A stretch of 64,000 nucleotides of DNA from Natrarchaeobius chitinivorans (GTDB lineage: Archaea; Halobacteriota; Halobacteria; Halobacteriales; Natrialbaceae), in assembly GCF_003841505.1 (NCBI RefSeq), contig NZ_REGA01000007.1, positions 62,001-126,000 of the forward strand. The letters run 5' to 3'. The notes under the pieces were generated by a model. That model was not told the DNA's origin. It ran no database searches and was given only the letters and a program-made list of their open reading frames with translations. Below are positions 1 through 8,939 of the stretch, in pieces. A program made the position numbers and the translations under genes. Position 1 is the first letter of the stretch, and every line of letters begins with the position of its first letter.

Positions 1-358
1 GTTCTCTCGAGGGCGTCCCCGAGAGCGCACCAACGAGCGCCTGCCACATGAGCAACGCAATCAGCAGTTCCCAGAGTACCCCTCCCGCAAACAGGAGAGC
101 AACGAGGGCTTCGGGTGTGCCGTGGACGTCCGTCACCATGAGCAAGAAGCCGTAATTCCCGGACGCGAACGTCCATCCCTCGCCAAGAACGCCGAGATTG
201 ATCAGCCCGTCGAAGAAGTTCGTCGCGAAGACGATCGTCCACCACACCGCCCAGATTCCGAGTAGAACCTGAACGATCGTGTTCGGACCCCACCGAAGAT
301 TGACGTTGACGGGTTCTCTACTCGCTTCCTCGGCTTGCTGTGTGTTAGCGCCAGCCAT
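1..358 (-). CDS. membrane protein, 3' end outside window
   Basis: Partial gene; the first ~119 residues are visible and the C-terminus lies beyond base 1. The N-terminus is polar. A hydrophobic tryptophan-rich segment follows at roughly residues 27-48, and another at about 87-110, so the protein is integral to the membrane. I do not recognise the family. Two in-frame ATGs exist, at 367 and 358. I chose 358 because an ATTAAA box at 383-388 lies about 27 bases upstream, the usual leaderless spacing in haloarchaea. The gene is divergent from the amidohydrolase at 543. Confidence 0.6.
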   Translation of the reverse strand, partial: MAGANTQQAEEASREPVNVNLRWGPNTIVQVLLGIWAVWWTIVFATNFFDGLINLGVLGEGWTFASGNYGFLLMVTDVHGTPEALVALLFAGGVLWELLIALLMWQALVGALSGTPSRE

Positions 359-510
359 ATTACCCATGATAAACTATTACCTATTAAACATTGCGGAGGG
401 ATAATTAGAGTATTCTGTCATTACGTGTCCGAATTGGCGATTGGATGGACCGAACGCGCCAGAGCGGTCACGCCCCACCGCACCGATCGCAGCCTGTGCA
501 TCAGAATTCA

Positions 511-519
511 CTTATATTT
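511..519 (+). promoter_or_regulatory. TATA box for the amidohydrolase at 543
   Basis: CTTATATTT centred about 28 bases before the ATG at 543, consistent with a leaderless archaeal transcript. Confidence 0.5.
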
Positions 520-542
520 GATTCCGGAAGGTTGGGGTATCG

Positions 543-1970
543 ATGGTCGATTTACTCGTCAAAAACGGGACGATCGTGACGCAAAACGCCGACCGAGAGG
601 TCGTTACGGATGGTGCCGTCGCGATCGACGGCGAAACGATTGCTGCCGTCGGTGAGACGGCGGATCTCGAAGACTCGTTCGATGCCGATCGCGAGATCGA
701 TGCGACCGATCACGTCGTGATCCCGGGCCTGATCAACACCCACACACACGTATCGGACATTCTCCTCAGAGGGCGAGATACAGCCGATCGCGGGCTGTAC
801 GACTGGCTGTTCAACGTCAAACAGCCGGGTACGTCCGTCATGACGGAGACCGAGCACGAGATCGCGGCTGCACTGTACTCACAGGAGGCACTGTGCAGCG
901 GCATAACCACCTTCGTCGACAACGATGCCGAGATGCAGGTCGGCGAAAAAGCGAGTCTGCGGTCGAAGTTTCGCGCGTTCGATGCGGCAGGGGTCCGGAC
1001 CATCTACGCACGCGGCATCCGTGATCGGCCGGTCGACAGCGGCTTTCAGGCGCTCATCGATCGTATCACTGCACGGGAACCCACGTTCGAACACCCCGAT
1101 CAGGACGAGTACGTGGCCGAGTTCGACGTCTGGCGCGACGAACTCGAGTCGCTGGTCGAGGACCATCACGGGAGTTCGAACGGGCGGCTCGAAATCTGGG
1201 TCGCACCCGTCGTCATCGAGGCGATGACCGACGACGGACTCGCCGGAGCATACGAGTTCGCCGAGACCCACGACGTCATGACGACGATCCACACCGCGGA
1301 GGCACCCGTACAAAGCGACGGGGCGCTGTCGCCGATCGAACACCTCCGGAACGTCGACTCCCTCGGCGAACACGCACTGCTGGGCCACTGCGTTCACGTC
1401 GACGACAGGGACCTCCGGATCCTCGCCGAAACCGATACGCGCGTCGCACACAACGTCGCCTCGAACATGGCGCTCGGGAACGGATTCGCACCCGTCCCGT
1501 CGATGCGGAATCTGGGTGTTCAGGTCGGAATCGGCACCGACAACTCGATTCTCAGCGACACCGTAAACGTCCTCGCCGACCTCCGACTCGCTGCGCTCTC
1601 ACACAAAGGCCACCACCACGATCCGGGCGTCATGCAACCGCAGGACGTCTTCGATATGGCCACGATCGAAGCGGCGAGAACGATTCGAAAGGGAGCGAAA
1701 CTCGGTTCGCTAGAGTCGGGGAAAGACGCCGACCTCGTCCTGCTAGACTTCGATCAGCCACACCTCAAACCGGCACCGGACGTCGTCTCCGCGCTCGTGT
1801 ATCAAGCGCAGGGGACCGAAGTCGACACCGTCGTCTGTAACGGTCGGGTGGTCGTCGAAGACGGCACCGCAATCGGCGTCGAACGGGAGTATCCGACCCT
1901 CTCCGAACGAGTCGAGGACGCAGCCGCGCGAATCGGAGAGAAATCCGGGCTCGGCTCACCACAGCAGTAA
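543..1970 (+). CDS. amidohydrolase, TRZ/ATZ (atrazine chlorohydrolase/SAH deaminase-like) family
   Basis: A 475-residue cytoplasmic metal-dependent hydrolase or deaminase of the amidohydrolase superfamily. The full ligand set is visible: H67-T-H69 after strand 1, H250 and E253 in the HTAE motif, H282 in GHCVH and D333 in GTDNS. The composite beta domain is formed by the first ~60 and last ~80 residues, as usual. Family members deaminate or dechlorinate N-heterocycles such as S-adenosylhomocysteine, guanine or triazines; the substrate here cannot be read from sequence. It is transcribed alone, with its own TATA box. A second, more diverged family member lies at 5578-7011. Confidence 0.88.
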   Translation: MVDLLVKNGTIVTQNADREVVTDGAVAIDGETIAAVGETADLEDSFDADREIDATDHVVIPGLINTHTHVSDILLRGRDTADRGLYDWLFNVKQPGTSVMTETEHEIAAALYSQEALCSGITTFVDNDAEMQVGEKASLRSKFRAFDAAGVRTIYARGIRDRPVDSGFQALIDRITAREPTFEHPDQDEYVAEFDVWRDELESLVEDHHGSSNGRLEIWVAPVVIEAMTDDGLAGAYEFAETHDVMTTIHTAEAPVQSDGALSPIEHLRNVDSLGEHALLGHCVHVDDRDLRILAETDTRVAHNVASNMALGNGFAPVPSMRNLGVQVGIGTDNSILSDTVNVLADLRLAALSHKGHHHDPGVMQPQDVFDMATIEAARTIRKGAKLGSLESGKDADLVLLDFDQPHLKPAPDVVSALVYQAQGTEVDTVVCNGRVVVEDGTAIGVEREYPTLSERVEDAAARIGEKSGLGSPQQ

Positions 1971-2173
1971 CAGCGTATTTCCCGAGTGCGGGGATTTCGT
2001 CGATCGACGAGTAATACTCCATTGCGGATCGAGGAACTCCCTCGCGATCGTATTCGGATAGGTGAACCGATCCTCGAGCGGGCCAACCGACGGGTGAATT
2101 CGGCATGTGGGGAGTCGGGGGTGGCGACGGAATGGGTCGCCATCGTCTCGACGAGGTATCCTGTAGTAGCCAC

Positions 2174-2259
2174 TGATACGGATTGTTGTAACTGTTTACC
2201 GCCACCCCCGGGACCCGTTCACCGGGTGTAGCGGTAATGACTTACAGCAGACCGTATAA
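2174..2259 (-). repeat. dispersed hairpin element, copy A
   Basis: 86-bp imperfect inverted repeat with ends TGATACGGATTGTTGTA and TACAGCAGACCGTATA. It is one of seven related copies in the window. Orientation is assigned from the asymmetric arms: the arm reading CTGTAAGTCATTACCG is on the right, so the element points to the minus strand. It occupies most of the 400-bp spacer 1971-2369; apart from the TATA box near 2335 I see nothing else there. Confidence 0.75.
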
Positions 2260-2330
2260 ATCGTTTCGACGAATTCTAATGCACGTTGGCCACGTTTCGC
2301 CGTCCGAGCGGCTACGATAGTCGGAACAGG

Positions 2331-2338
2331 TTATAAGT
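2331..2338 (+). promoter_or_regulatory. TATA-like box for the hydrolase at 2370
   Basis: TTATAAGT about 35 bases upstream of the ATG at 2370. This spacing would give a short leader of about 8 bases rather than a strictly leaderless mRNA. Confidence 0.4.
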
Positions 2339-2369
2339 AATGTGGGGCCAACTACTGAACTGATACCAG

Positions 2370-3800
2370 ATGACCAGTCCGACAGTCGATCTTAAAGTCA
2401 CGAACGCAACAGTCGTCAACGCGAACAACTCGTTCAAGGGTGGTGTCGCGGCGGACGACGGAAAAATCGTCGCGGTCGGGAGCGAAACACATCTTCCGGA
2501 TGCCGAACGGGAGATCGATGCGGAGGGGAACTTCCTGCTCCCCGGCTTCATCGACCCCCACGTCCACCTCGGGATCAACGCGGCTTCCGACGACTACAAA
2601 GAACAGTTCAAATCCGACTTCGAGACGGAGACTCGAGGAGCCGTCCACGGCGGCGTCACCTCGTTTATTAGCTTCCTCTCCTACTCGGAACAGGAGTACC
2701 TCCCCGATCTGGACTACTACGTGAAAGCCGGCGAGGAAAATTCCTTCATCGACTTCTCGTTTCACGCGAACATCAACAAACCACACCACGTCGACGAGGT
2801 CTGGGGGCTTCACGACGAGGGGATCAGATCGTACAAGCTTCGGTACGTCTGGTACAAGTACGTCGCCCCGGAGCTGGGAATCGACGAGTCCTACGAGGAC
2901 CGAGTGTACCACGTGATGAAGCAGGTGGCACAGATGAACCACGGCGTGACGATGTTCCACGCGGAAAACGCCGACCTCGCGAAGATTCGCCGCGAGGAGA
3001 TACAGGAGGAGGGACGAAACGACCTCGAGGCCTGGAAGGAGTCCTCGCCGAACATCGGCGAGTCGATGATGGTCGAGAACATCGGTCACCTGACCGAGTT
3101 CACCGATTCGAACTCGTACGTCGTCCACATGAGCGCCGGCGAGAGCGTCGACGTCGCAAAGCGGTTCCAGGACCGCGGCGTCCAGCTTCACGCGGAGACG
3201 CTTCCGGCGTTTCTCGCACACACGTACGAAGACGACATGGGCGTCTGGGGCAAGATTTCGCCACCGGTTCGCGGTGCGCGAACGAAGAAGCGACTCTGGG
3301 AGGGGCTTCGAAACGGCGTCATCGATTACATCGGCACCGACCACTGCCCGCACGACCGCGATGCCAAAGAGAAAGGCGAGGGCAAGTACGGCGACGTCTG
3401 GAACGCCATCCCCGGCGACAACAACGGGATGGAGTACATGCTGCCGGTGATGATGAGCGAGGGCGTCAATCAGAACCGCATCAGCATGGAGCGGGTCGTC
3501 GAAGTGTGTTCGACGAACAACGCGAAGATGTGGGGGATGTACCCGCGAAAGGGCATCCTCGCCGAAGGAGCCGACGCGGACATGGTGATCGTCGACCTGG
3601 ACAAAAGCGACACGGTCGACGACGACTTCTTCCACACGATGGAGCCCCGATACTCCAGTTTCCACGGCTGGGAACTCACGGGACTGCCGACCCACACCAT
3701 CGTCGACGGTGAGGTCGTCGTCGAAGACGACCAGCTCGTCGCCGAACCCGGCGACAGCGAGTTCATGCCGCGCCTCGACAGCGGCGTCCCGTCGGAGTAA
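2370..3800 (+). CDS. dihydropyrimidinase/hydantoinase-like cyclic amidohydrolase
   Basis: 476 residues, the usual length for dihydropyrimidinase, hydantoinase and allantoinase. It shows the binuclear-metal set: H64-V-H66 in DPHVH, K156 in GIRSYK as the likely carboxylated lysine, H197, H253, and D324 in GTDHCPH. Such enzymes open cyclic amide rings (dihydropyrimidines, hydantoins, allantoin) in the cytoplasm. With a neighbouring amidase and two other amidohydrolases, a role in breaking down a ring-shaped nitrogen compound is plausible, but the substrate is not determined. It converges on the amidase gene with only a 21-bp gap. Confidence 0.88.
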   Translation: MTSPTVDLKVTNATVVNANNSFKGGVAADDGKIVAVGSETHLPDAEREIDAEGNFLLPGFIDPHVHLGINAASDDYKEQFKSDFETETRGAVHGGVTSFISFLSYSEQEYLPDLDYYVKAGEENSFIDFSFHANINKPHHVDEVWGLHDEGIRSYKLRYVWYKYVAPELGIDESYEDRVYHVMKQVAQMNHGVTMFHAENADLAKIRREEIQEEGRNDLEAWKESSPNIGESMMVENIGHLTEFTDSNSYVVHMSAGESVDVAKRFQDRGVQLHAETLPAFLAHTYEDDMGVWGKISPPVRGARTKKRLWEGLRNGVIDYIGTDHCPHDRDAKEKGEGKYGDVWNAIPGDNNGMEYMLPVMMSEGVNQNRISMERVVEVCSTNNAKMWGMYPRKGILAEGADADMVIVDLDKSDTVDDDFFHTMEPRYSSFHGWELTGLPTHTIVDGEVVVEDDQLVAEPGDSEFMPRLDSGVPSE

Positions 3801-3807
3801 CCGAGTC

Positions 3808-3823
3808 GAAAACGCCGTTTTTT
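3808..3823. terminator. bidirectional T-tract terminator between convergent genes
   Basis: GAAAACGCCGTTTTTTA gives an A-run on one side and a T6 run on the other, flanked by CGAGT/ACTCG arms. It sits in the gap between the hydrolase ending at 3800 and the amidase ending at 3822, so it can stop transcription from both sides. Confidence 0.45.
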
Positions 3824-5363
3824 ACTCGTCGAGCCAGTCCGTGTTCGTTTCGAACGCGTGAGCAGCCCGGAGGGTGGTCGCGTCGTCGAATCGGTCACCG
3901 ACGAACATCAACCCGACCGGCAAGCCGTCGCCGTTCGTCCCACAGGGGACCGTCGTCGCCGGGTGTCCAGTCATGTTAAACGGCATCGTATTCGTCGTGC
4001 GGCCGTCTTTCCCCTGGGCCCTGTTTACCTTGTCCGTAAGCGTCAGGTCCTCTTTCAGTTCGAACGCCGTCGTCGGTGTCGTCGGCATCGCGAGAACGTC
4101 GACCTCCGCTAGCGCGTCGTCGTAGGCCTTCCGAAGCTCGCGTCGAAGGTTCTGGGCTTTGGCGTGGTAGTAGCCGTCGTGTTCCGACTGGAGGTACTCG
4201 CCGAGCATCATTTTGAGTTTCACCGTCGGTGCGAGTTCGTCGGCGTTGGCCTTTTTGACCCGGGCGAGCTCCCGGAGGTACTGCGTGTGGTAGTGTCCGT
4301 CCATGTAATATCCCTGCCCGTTGTCCCGAAGCAACGCGGCGCTTTCGCCGGTTGCGACGCCGAGCCAGACGAGAATACCGTCGCTGTGCCACGGAACCGA
4401 GACGCGTTCGACGTCCGCACCGAAGTCGGCGAGTCGGTCGACGGCGTCACGGACGGTCTGATCGACCGACGGTTCGCTGTGCATGGTTTCGAATCCCTCC
4501 TCGAGTACGCCGATAGTCAGGTCGTCGACGTCGTTGCGGAGGGCGTCGGCGTATTTCTGAGGGTTGATAGCCGGCTGACGAGGGTCGAGTTCGTCCTCGA
4601 CCGTCATCGCCTCCATGGCGAGCGCACAGTCTTCGACGGTGCGGGCCATCGGCCCCACGTGGTCGTACGTGGGCCCGCCCGGAATGGCCCCCGTGTAGGG
4701 GACGAGTCCGTACGTCGGCTTGTGTCCGACACAGCCACACCACGCCGCTGGCGTCCGAATCGATCCCGCCTGATCGGTTCCCAGCGCGATATCGGCGTCG
4801 CCGGTAATGACTGCGATCGCCGACCCACCGGAGGAGCCGCCGGCCAGATAATCGTCATTTCGTGGGTTCAGGATGGGGCCCGTCGCGGTCAGTTCACCGC
4901 TTCCGGAGACGGCGAACTCGTCGAGGTTCGTCTTCCCGACGATCGTCGCGCCGGCGTCCAGCAACTCGTGGACGACGGTCGCGTCGAACGACGGAACGAA
5001 CCCCTCTAGCGTTTTCGATCCCGACGTCATCTCCACGTGTGCGACCGCCACGTTGTCTTTGACGGCGACGTCGTAATCGGCTAGCGGCCCGTTCGAGTTC
5101 CCGCTTACCCGACACTTGGTGACGAACGCGTTGTACGGATCCTCGTCCTCGCCGGGTCGGTACCCCGGATCGCGATCCGTGTACGCGATCGTCGGCGTCG
5201 GCTCCTGAAACCCCTCGAGCAGTTCGAAGACAGTCAGTTTCGAGCCGATGAGGTCGCGATACTCCTCCGCTTCGGCGTCGGAGATGTGTAAATTGTTCCG
5301 TTCAGCATATCGCTTGACGTCTGCGACCGTCGGCTCTCTTAGATTCGGTGGGAGATCACTCAT
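3822..5363 (-). CDS. amidase-signature family amidase (paralogue 1)
   Basis: 513 residues. The Ser-cisSer-Lys triad of the amidase signature family is visible: K102 in VAVKDN, S177 in AGGSSGG and S201 in DQAGS. An N-terminal helical domain of about 60-70 residues precedes the core, as in Rhodococcus-type enantioselective amidases and unlike GatA. The reaction is hydrolysis of a carboxamide to acid plus ammonia. The gene probably follows the amidohydrolase at 5578-7011 in the same direction, separated by hairpin element copy B. Two paralogues with the same domain plan lie at 53084 and 60011. There is no GatB/GatC partner nearby, which argues against a tRNA amidotransferase role. Confidence 0.88.
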   Translation of the reverse strand: MSDLPPNLREPTVADVKRYAERNNLHISDAEAEEYRDLIGSKLTVFELLEGFQEPTPTIAYTDRDPGYRPGEDEDPYNAFVTKCRVSGNSNGPLADYDVAVKDNVAVAHVEMTSGSKTLEGFVPSFDATVVHELLDAGATIVGKTNLDEFAVSGSGELTATGPILNPRNDDYLAGGSSGGSAIAVITGDADIALGTDQAGSIRTPAAWCGCVGHKPTYGLVPYTGAIPGGPTYDHVGPMARTVEDCALAMEAMTVEDELDPRQPAINPQKYADALRNDVDDLTIGVLEEGFETMHSEPSVDQTVRDAVDRLADFGADVERVSVPWHSDGILVWLGVATGESAALLRDNGQGYYMDGHYHTQYLRELARVKKANADELAPTVKLKMMLGEYLQSEHDGYYHAKAQNLRRELRKAYDDALAEVDVLAMPTTPTTAFELKEDLTLTDKVNRAQGKDGRTTNTMPFNMTGHPATTVPCGTNGDGLPVGLMFVGDRFDDATTLRAAHAFETNTDWLDE

Positions 5364-5494
5364 TGGGCTCTCGGTACATCCTTGTTACTTCTCGGTATTA
5401 AATATCCGTTTGTTTTCGGGGAAACACAGAAAATTCGATCACGTGAGCGACTCCGACCGCAGGGAAACGGTCGGACGAAACGGTCGGATCCCCC

Positions 5495-5580
5495 TCATAC
5501 GATTTGCTGTACCGATTTATCGGTGCGACCGCAGGACGGGTCGCGGTCGCACCGAAAATGGCTTCCAGCAGACCGTATCA
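5495..5580 (-). repeat. dispersed hairpin element, copy B
   Basis: 86-bp inverted repeat. The inner stem is perfect: CGGTGCGACCG pairs with CGGTCGCACCG. The last three bases are the TGA stop codon of the amidohydrolase gene on the minus strand, so the element supplies that stop. It lies between two minus-strand genes. Confidence 0.8.
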
Positions 5581-7011
5581 GTCGTAGAGGGTTGTCGTCG
5601 TCGGGATGGCGCCGTCGACCAGTCCGGACTTCTCGGCCGTCCGCTCGGCGTGGATCCGGGCCTGCTCTTTGATCTCCTCTTCGTCCATGGTGAGGACATC
5701 GCGGTCTTTCATCACGACGTCGCCGTCGATGATGCTGTGCTTTACGTTGTGGGAGTTCGCCGAGTAGACGGTCGTCTGAATCGGGCGGTGGTGTGGTGTC
5801 CACTCGATCTCGTTCGTATCGAACATGATGAAGTCCGCACGTTTGCCGACTTCGACAGAGCCGATCTCGTCGTCCCACAGCAGCGCCTCCGCCCCGTCGA
5901 TCGTCGCCATCCGAATGGCCTTCGACGCCGGGATCATGTCCGGATCCATGCGCGCGTCCTTGAACAGTCCGGCGACGGTCCACATCTGCTTGTGCATGTC
6001 GGCGGAACCGGCCGCGGAGTTTCCGTCACAGCCAAGCGAGACGGTGATTCCCGCGTCGAGCATCTCCGGGTACTTGCCGATGTTCGCCGCGCCCTTTGCT
6101 AGCTTGAACGTCGTGCCGGGACAGAAGGCGACTTTCGTGTCGTGTTCAGCCAGCATTTCGATCTCCCGGTCTTTGATCGCGACGGCGTGAGCGAGGACGA
6201 CGTTCGGACCGAGCGCGTCGATCTCGTTCAGCCGCTCGATCGGCCACATGCCGTACTTCTCCTCGCTTCCTTCGACCTCTTCGATCGAGGAGGAGACGTG
6301 GTAGGTCGTCCCGACGCCGAGTTCCTCGGCCAGTTCACTCGCACCACGGTGGAGTTCGGGGCTGCACGGTTCCTTGCCCTCGATGTTGGCCCAGCAACGA
6401 ATTCGGTCGTCGGCGTAGTTGTTCCACTTTTCGACGCTCTCCTCGAGGGCCTCGAGGGCGTCGTCCGCGGTGTCGAAGAAGTGGTGGTCGACCATCTCCT
6501 CGGACCAGTACGGCGGGATCGTGTCGGGTTTCACGTCGGCCGCGTGTCGACCGGTGACTCCGCGCATTCCGGTTTCGGCCGCCGTCTCGACGATGAGCTC
6601 GGTGTTGTTCTGTGAGCCCATGTCCAAAAAGCAGGTCGTCCCGGTCTTGATCATCTCGAGGATGGCCATCCGGACGCTCCAGACTTCCGCTTCCTCGTCC
6701 ACGGACGAGTAGTACGGTTTAGCCCAGTTGAACACCCACGGGCGAGTCGCTAGATTGTCCGGGAACAGGCCGCGACTCAGGTGTTCCGAGAGGTGAAAGT
6801 GTGAGTCGACCAGTCCGGGCATCAACAGCATGTCGTTGCCGTCGACGACCTCGTCGAAGTCCGTCTCGGGGTAGTCCTCGGCGATTTCACTCGCCGATCC
6901 GATTTCCGCGATTTCGTTGCCCTGGACGACGATGGAGACGTCCTCGAGAACGGTGTCGTCTGGGTCGACGGTCAATACGGTATCGATATCCTTGATTAGT
7001 AGGTCTGACAT
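5578..7011 (-). CDS. amidohydrolase, TRZ/ATZ family, variant active site
   Basis: 477 residues from the ATG at 7011. That start is set by the Shine-Dalgarno AGAGGAG seven bases upstream; a longer reading frame begins at 7071 but lacks such a signal. Metal ligands H71-F-H73, H238, H275 and D329 (GCDGN) are present. The Glu normally three residues after the third His (HxxE) is Ser241 here, so the proton-relay residue seen in most deaminases is absent; TrzN-like members also differ at this place. The substrate is unknown. It is probably co-transcribed with the amidase downstream. The stop codon lies inside hairpin copy B. Confidence 0.85.
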   Translation of the reverse strand: MSDLLIKDIDTVLTVDPDDTVLEDVSIVVQGNEIAEIGSASEIAEDYPETDFDEVVDGNDMLLMPGLVDSHFHLSEHLSRGLFPDNLATRPWVFNWAKPYYSSVDEEAEVWSVRMAILEMIKTGTTCFLDMGSQNNTELIVETAAETGMRGVTGRHAADVKPDTIPPYWSEEMVDHHFFDTADDALEALEESVEKWNNYADDRIRCWANIEGKEPCSPELHRGASELAEELGVGTTYHVSSSIEEVEGSEEKYGMWPIERLNEIDALGPNVVLAHAVAIKDREIEMLAEHDTKVAFCPGTTFKLAKGAANIGKYPEMLDAGITVSLGCDGNSAAGSADMHKQMWTVAGLFKDARMDPDMIPASKAIRMATIDGAEALLWDDEIGSVEVGKRADFIMFDTNEIEWTPHHRPIQTTVYSANSHNVKHSIIDGDVVMKDRDVLTMDEEEIKEQARIHAERTAEKSGLVDGAIPTTTTLYD

Positions 7012-7018
7012 TGTGTAA

Positions 7019-7025
7019 CTCCTCT
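7019..7025 (-). promoter_or_regulatory. Shine-Dalgarno that fixes the start at 7011
   Basis: Coding-strand AGAGGAG seven bases before the ATG at 7011. It supports that start over the upstream in-frame ATG at 7071. Confidence 0.6.
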
Positions 7026-7256
7026 TGTTTACTCGCGTCGAAGCGCCTCTTTTGGTGTGATTGTTTGCCACTGTTATTAGCGTTGTGGATTATCTATACT
7101 CGGTCGAGGAATCAACGGCGTCGTTACAATTCCTTCCCCCAGATAGCTTCCGATACGAAAGAACTAGACGAGGTGTGCGGAATATATTACATTCCCCAGG
7201 AAATCGGCGAACAATCGAGGAAGTTCGCGGCATCGTCCGATTTCGGTGGCGATACC

Positions 7257-7343
7257 TGATACGGATTGCTGTCACTGTGTACCGGAGCGACCGGCCGCCG
7301 TCCCTCGGTCGCTTCGGTACCGACGTACAGCAGACCGTGTAAA
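7257..7343 (-). repeat. dispersed hairpin element, copy C
   Basis: 87-bp copy with arms TGATACGGATTGCTGT and TACAGCAGACCGTGTA. The inner stem CCGGAGCGACCG pairs with CGGTCGCTTCGG with one mismatch. It lies in the 623-bp divergent spacer 7012-7634, which also holds the tandem array at 7408 and the TATA box at 7603 but no gene that I can support. Confidence 0.75.
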
Positions 7344-7407
7344 GCGTCACCGCCGGGGGATCTAGTCACCATACACCGATAGATCCGGGAGTACCGATCG
7401 ACCGCTA

Positions 7408-7567
7408 CGACCGCATGTTTCCCCGAAGACGTCCGACCGCATGTTTCCCCGAAGACGTCCGACCGTCTGTTTCCCCAAGGCGTACGACTGTCCGTTTCCA
7501 AAGGGCGGACGACTGTCCGTTTCCCCTGAGAGATCTGTTTCCCGTTCAGATCTGTTTTCCGTTCTAA
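7408..7567. repeat. degenerate tandem repeat, ~26-bp unit
   Basis: The unit CGACCGCATGTTTCCCCGAA plus GACGTC is perfectly repeated twice (7408-7433, 7434-7459). Three to five shorter, more diverged units follow, all keeping (C)TGTTTCC. It lies upstream of the M24 peptidase promoter and is non-coding. Confidence 0.8.
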
Positions 7568-7602
7568 ACGTACCCGCTGGCGCGTGTGAAAGGCCAAACC
7601 TT

Positions 7603-7610
7603 CTTATAAC
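7603..7610 (+). promoter_or_regulatory. TATA box for the M24 peptidase
   Basis: CTTATAAC centred about 28 bases before the ATG at 7635. It supports that ATG as a leaderless start rather than the in-frame TTG at 7620. Confidence 0.5.
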
Positions 7611-7634
7611 AGTTTTCCCTTGTTCAGAGATACG

Positions 7635-8819
7635 ATGATGCCGACCACACAGATAGAACGAACACTGTCGGAATCCGACCTCGACCTCCTCGTTGGGTCG
7701 TCGGTCGAGAACGTCTTTTACTCGGCGAAAATGTACAGCGTCGCCACCGCAGGACTCGGCGAAGCAGCCTTCAGCCTCTGGTCGGCCGACGCCGGCGGTC
7801 CGTATCTCGTCATGCCCGCCCGAGAGATGAGCAGCCTGTTCGACATGGGCGCCGATCCCGAAGGCGTCTACCCGTACGGGGCGACGAACATCTATACGGG
7901 CGATTCGCTGTCCGAACTGGACGAGGACATTCTGGAGCTACAGGAGTCGGGATCGTTCGACGACCCGATCGACGCCCTGGCGACGGCGATCGACGAACTC
8001 GCAGACGGCGACCGGATTGCGGTCGAACAGCAGGGATTCGATCCCGCGAGCTACGCACAACTCGAGGACGCACTCGAAGGCTACGATATCGAAGAGGCGA
8101 CGGAGTACTTCTACGATCTGCGCAAGGTGAAAAGCGACGAGGAGATCCGACGGCTACGCCGATCAGCCGAGATCACCGAGTCGGCGATGGAAGAGGCGAT
8201 GGAAACTCTCGAGCCCGGGATGACCGAGCGGGAACTGGCCAACGAGTGGCGAACGCGAGTGAGCGAGAAAGGCGGCAAACCGATCGACGGCTTTCTGACC
8301 GTCGGCTTCGGTTCGCGAACCGCCTACACCCATCCGCTTCCGGGCGACCGCGAGATACAGGAAGGAGACCTCGTCCGCTGGGACGGCGGCTGTCGGTACG
8401 GCCAGTACTGTTCTGACATCGGTCGAACGTTCGCGTTCCGGTCGGCCGAGGACGACGACAAACGCAAGTACGAGGCGCTTTACGCCGGGCTCGAGGCCTC
8501 CCTGTCCGAGTTCGGCGACGGCGTCGACACGGGCACCGTCTTCGAATCCGGCGTCGATGCCGTCCGGTCGTCCGGCGTCGACGAATTCAGCGAATTCGAG
8601 CCGTTCCACCTCGGACACGGGATCGGCGTCGAAATCTACGATCCGCCGACGATCGTTACCGATGCCGGCACGCTCGAGAGCGGCATGGTCATGTGCGTGG
8701 AGCCGCCGTACAACGAACTCGGCAGCGGCGGATTCCTGATCGAGGACGAAGTGGTGGTTACCGACGACGGATACGAGAAGCTCACCGACGCACCGGACAC
8801 GTTGCCGATCGTCGAGTAG
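7635..8819 (+). CDS. M24 family Xaa-Pro peptidase/creatinase-fold hydrolase
   Basis: 394 residues from the promoter-supported ATG. There is a creatinase-like N-terminal domain (about 1-160) followed by a pita-bread M24 catalytic domain. All five dimetal ligands are present: D250, D261, H328 in GHGIG, E356 in CVEPP and E370 in IEDE. An intact ligand set favours an aminopeptidase P-like metallopeptidase over creatinase, which lacks metal. No signal peptide, so cytoplasmic. Among amidases and peptide-type transporters it may act on imported dipeptides or amide conjugates; this is inference. Confidence 0.85.
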   Translation: MMPTTQIERTLSESDLDLLVGSSVENVFYSAKMYSVATAGLGEAAFSLWSADAGGPYLVMPAREMSSLFDMGADPEGVYPYGATNIYTGDSLSELDEDILELQESGSFDDPIDALATAIDELADGDRIAVEQQGFDPASYAQLEDALEGYDIEEATEYFYDLRKVKSDEEIRRLRRSAEITESAMEEAMETLEPGMTERELANEWRTRVSEKGGKPIDGFLTVGFGSRTAYTHPLPGDREIQEGDLVRWDGGCRYGQYCSDIGRTFAFRSAEDDDKRKYEALYAGLEASLSEFGDGVDTGTVFESGVDAVRSSGVDEFSEFEPFHLGHGIGVEIYDPPTIVTDAGTLESGMVMCVEPPYNELGSGGFLIEDEVVVTDDGYEKLTDAPDTLPIVE

Positions 8820-8939
8820 AAACACGCTGAACGCCGGCGAATATTAGTTTCGTCGTATTTCGGTCGAAACGGCTCCTTCCGATCGAAAACCAGGGTCCCT
8901 CCCGATCGAAAACCAACTATAAAATCGGGATCGACGATC

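Noticed and set aside
2352-3695. 447-codon minus-strand frame opposite the dihydropyrimidinase-like gene
   Set aside because: Val/Asp/Arg-rich product without domains, lying fully antisense to a gene with complete catalytic motifs; such long shadow frames are common in high-GC haloarchaeal DNA.
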